Shown here piece after piece: positions 6,131-6,544 of a DNA stretch of 6,544 nt. Each line of letters opens with the position of its first letter. Positions within the stretch are counted from its first letter, which is position 1. This stretch comes from Bacilli bacterium (lineage in GTDB: Bacteria; Bacillota_I; Bacilli_A; ML615J-28; CAG-698). A program made the position numbers and the translations under genes. The notes below the pieces were generated by a model. It worked only from the letters and a program-made list of their open reading frames with translations. It ran no database searches and was not told the origin of the DNA. The DNA lies in assembly GCA_028693885.1 (NCBI GenBank), contig JAQUUM010000073.1, forward strand, positions 1-6,544, in the 5' to 3' direction.

Positions 6131-6149
6131 ATGTAGTGTTACAATACAT
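6131..6149. promoter_or_regulatory. 19-bp palindrome between divergent promoters
   Basis: ATGTAGTGTTACAATACAT is a dyad centred on 6140 with eight of nine pairs matching. Its centre is about 74 bases upstream of the predicted operon start and about 61 upstream of the predicted rightward start. Those distances suit an activator acting on one or both promoters. A further ATGTAG/CTACAT inverted pair (6131-6136 and 6105-6110) reaches toward the operon -35. No copy is seen at padR, so PadR is not an obvious binder. Confidence 0.55.
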
Positions 6150-6165
6150 GTGAGACTTTTAAAAA

Positions 6166-6194
6166 TTGAAAATGAACCTAAACTTCTGTATAAT
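6166..6194 (+). promoter_or_regulatory. Rightward promoter without an obvious gene
   Basis: TTGAAA (6166-6171), 17 bases and TATAAT (6189-6194) form a strong plus-strand promoter, with 11 of 12 consensus bases. Transcription should begin near 6201. No ORF with a ribosome site follows before the hairpins at 6428-6506. Confidence 0.6.
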
Positions 6195-6356
6195 TAATTT
6201 ACCAAAAAAAATCACTAAAAAAGGTTATATCCGTTAATATTGTACTACGAATCGCCCATACCATCAAGACTAGAGTTACTACTGTTAACACTTATCTGAT
6301 TATCTTTTAAAAAGTTCTCAAAACTTCAAATTTTTAAGAAACTCCCCTTTAAACAT

Positions 6357-6415
6357 TAAATCGTTAAAAAGTAGGGTAATCGTGTAAATAGTAGGGTAAT
6401 CGTTAAAAGGTTGCC
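6357..6415 (-). repeat. Second short array, 20-bp period, GTAGGGTAATCGT core
   Basis: GTAGGGTAATCGT occurs exactly at 6371-6383 and 6391-6403, 20 bases apart, flanked by partial units (TAAATCGTTAAAAAGTAGGG before, TAATCGTTAAAAGG after). Read on the minus strand, units are of the form TATTTACACGATTACCCTAC. The period and the ACCC core resemble those of the array at 954-1040, but it faces the opposite way and its sequence differs. Confidence 0.65.
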
Positions 6416-6423
6416 TGAAAAGC

Positions 6424-6464
6424 AAAAAAAACTGATGAAATTAGTAAATTATCTCATCAGTTTT
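6424..6464 (-). terminator. Intrinsic terminator, best on the minus strand
   Basis: An 11-bp stem (6428-6438 with 6454-6464, AAAACTGATGA against TCATCAGTTTT) is followed on the minus strand by eight T residues (6431-6424). It would stop transcripts entering from the right. On the plus strand the U-run is only TTTT, so termination there would be weaker. Confidence 0.65.
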
Positions 6465-6478
6465 AAAAGGTTTTTACA

Positions 6479-6506
6479 AAAAAGTGCCTATCTTAAGGGA
6501 CTTTTT
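6479..6506. terminator. Second hairpin terminator, symmetric
   Basis: AAAAAGT (6479-6485) pairs with ACTTTTT (6500-6506), followed inward by a G-G mismatch, three more pairs and a six-base loop. Both strands show a T-rich 3' arm. With the hairpin at 6424-6464 it forms a tandem terminator. Confidence 0.55.
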
Positions 6507-6516
6507 ACAAAAGTAA

Positions 6517-6532
6517 ATTGTATCAAACCTAT
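6517..6532 (+). repeat. 16-bp direct repeat, right copy
   Basis: This is an exact copy of ATTGTATCAAACCTAT at 898-913, in the same orientation. The two copies enclose the surface operon and both 20-bp arrays. The window ends 12 bases later, with ATATG also shared, so the full repeat length cannot be seen. Confidence 0.7.
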
Positions 6533-6544
6533 TCATTCAATATG

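Larger units (their letters stand above)
6201..6464 (+). ncRNA. Candidate small RNA or decayed leader
   Basis: This stretch runs from the predicted rightward start to a hairpin with a short U-run (6428-6464), with a second hairpin at 6479-6506. The longest frames in it are under 30 codons and lack ribosome sites. It includes the second 20-bp array. A trans-acting RNA, a leftover leader of a lost gene, or spurious transcription are all possible. I recognise no known RNA family. Confidence 0.25.

Noticed and set aside
6245..6328. Minus-strand 28-codon stop-to-stop frame reading SFENFLKDNQIS near its start
   Set aside because: It faintly resembles a recombinase-type helix but has no start codon, no ribosome site and is too short to support a pseudogene call.
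6435..6544. Open plus-strand frame from an ATG at 6435 running off the right edge
   Set aside because: There is no ribosome site, the start lies inside a terminator stem, and the translation (MKLVNYLISFKRFL...) resembles nothing known.

Overview
This is an AT-rich window from a low-GC Gram-positive-type bacterium. The likely group is Bacillota/Mycoplasmatota (Erysipelotrichia, Haloplasma or Acholeplasma-like, or a Clostridium relative). Support comes from strong Shine-Dalgarno sites, consensus sigma-A promoters, a PadR regulator, and secreted proteins built from BspA-type leucine-rich repeats (LRR_5), InlB B-repeat and Big_2 modules. Tryptophan is encoded by TGG where I checked and no long frame needs TGA read-through, so the standard bacterial code fits. 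The assignment to a group is inference.

Layout. Positions 1-131 hold overlapping divergent promoters: a full-consensus one firing left out of the window and a weaker one firing right into padR. padR (132-494, +) is followed by an 11-codon stub that may be the remnant of its usual partner gene, then by AT-rich sequence without genes. A bidirectional terminator hairpin (734-780) separates padR from the convergent minus-strand operon. Positions 898-1130 are repeat-rich: one copy of a 16-bp direct repeat, a 20-bp-period tandem array (954-1040) and a long hairpin.

The main content is a two-gene minus-strand operon. The first gene (6040-5294) encodes a lipoprotein with an LRR_5-type segment and a C-terminal InlB B-repeat. 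The second (5263-1148) encodes a 1371-residue secreted protein: signal peptide, lipase-like alpha/beta-hydrolase with a recognisable Ser-Asp-His set, six LRR_5 repeats, two beta-sandwich-like segments and two Big_2-like domains. A duplicated CxxC-x9-CxxC zinc ribbon sits inside its hydrolase domain. The pair looks like a surface module, one lipid-anchored and one released, that may bind and act on lipid or ester substrates outside the cell.

The operon promoter is a perfect TTGACA-N17-TATAAT whose spacer is almost entirely an (ATT/AAT)n microsatellite. This is the layout of a slippage-controlled phase-variable promoter. Upstream of it lie a 19-bp near-perfect palindrome and a divergent rightward promoter that leads into about 300 bases without a credible ORF, ending at two terminator-like hairpins (candidate small RNA). 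A second 20-bp-period array (6357-6415) and the second copy of the 16-bp repeat (6517-6532) close the window. The operon is therefore bracketed on both sides by short repeat arrays and direct repeats, which suggests past mobility.
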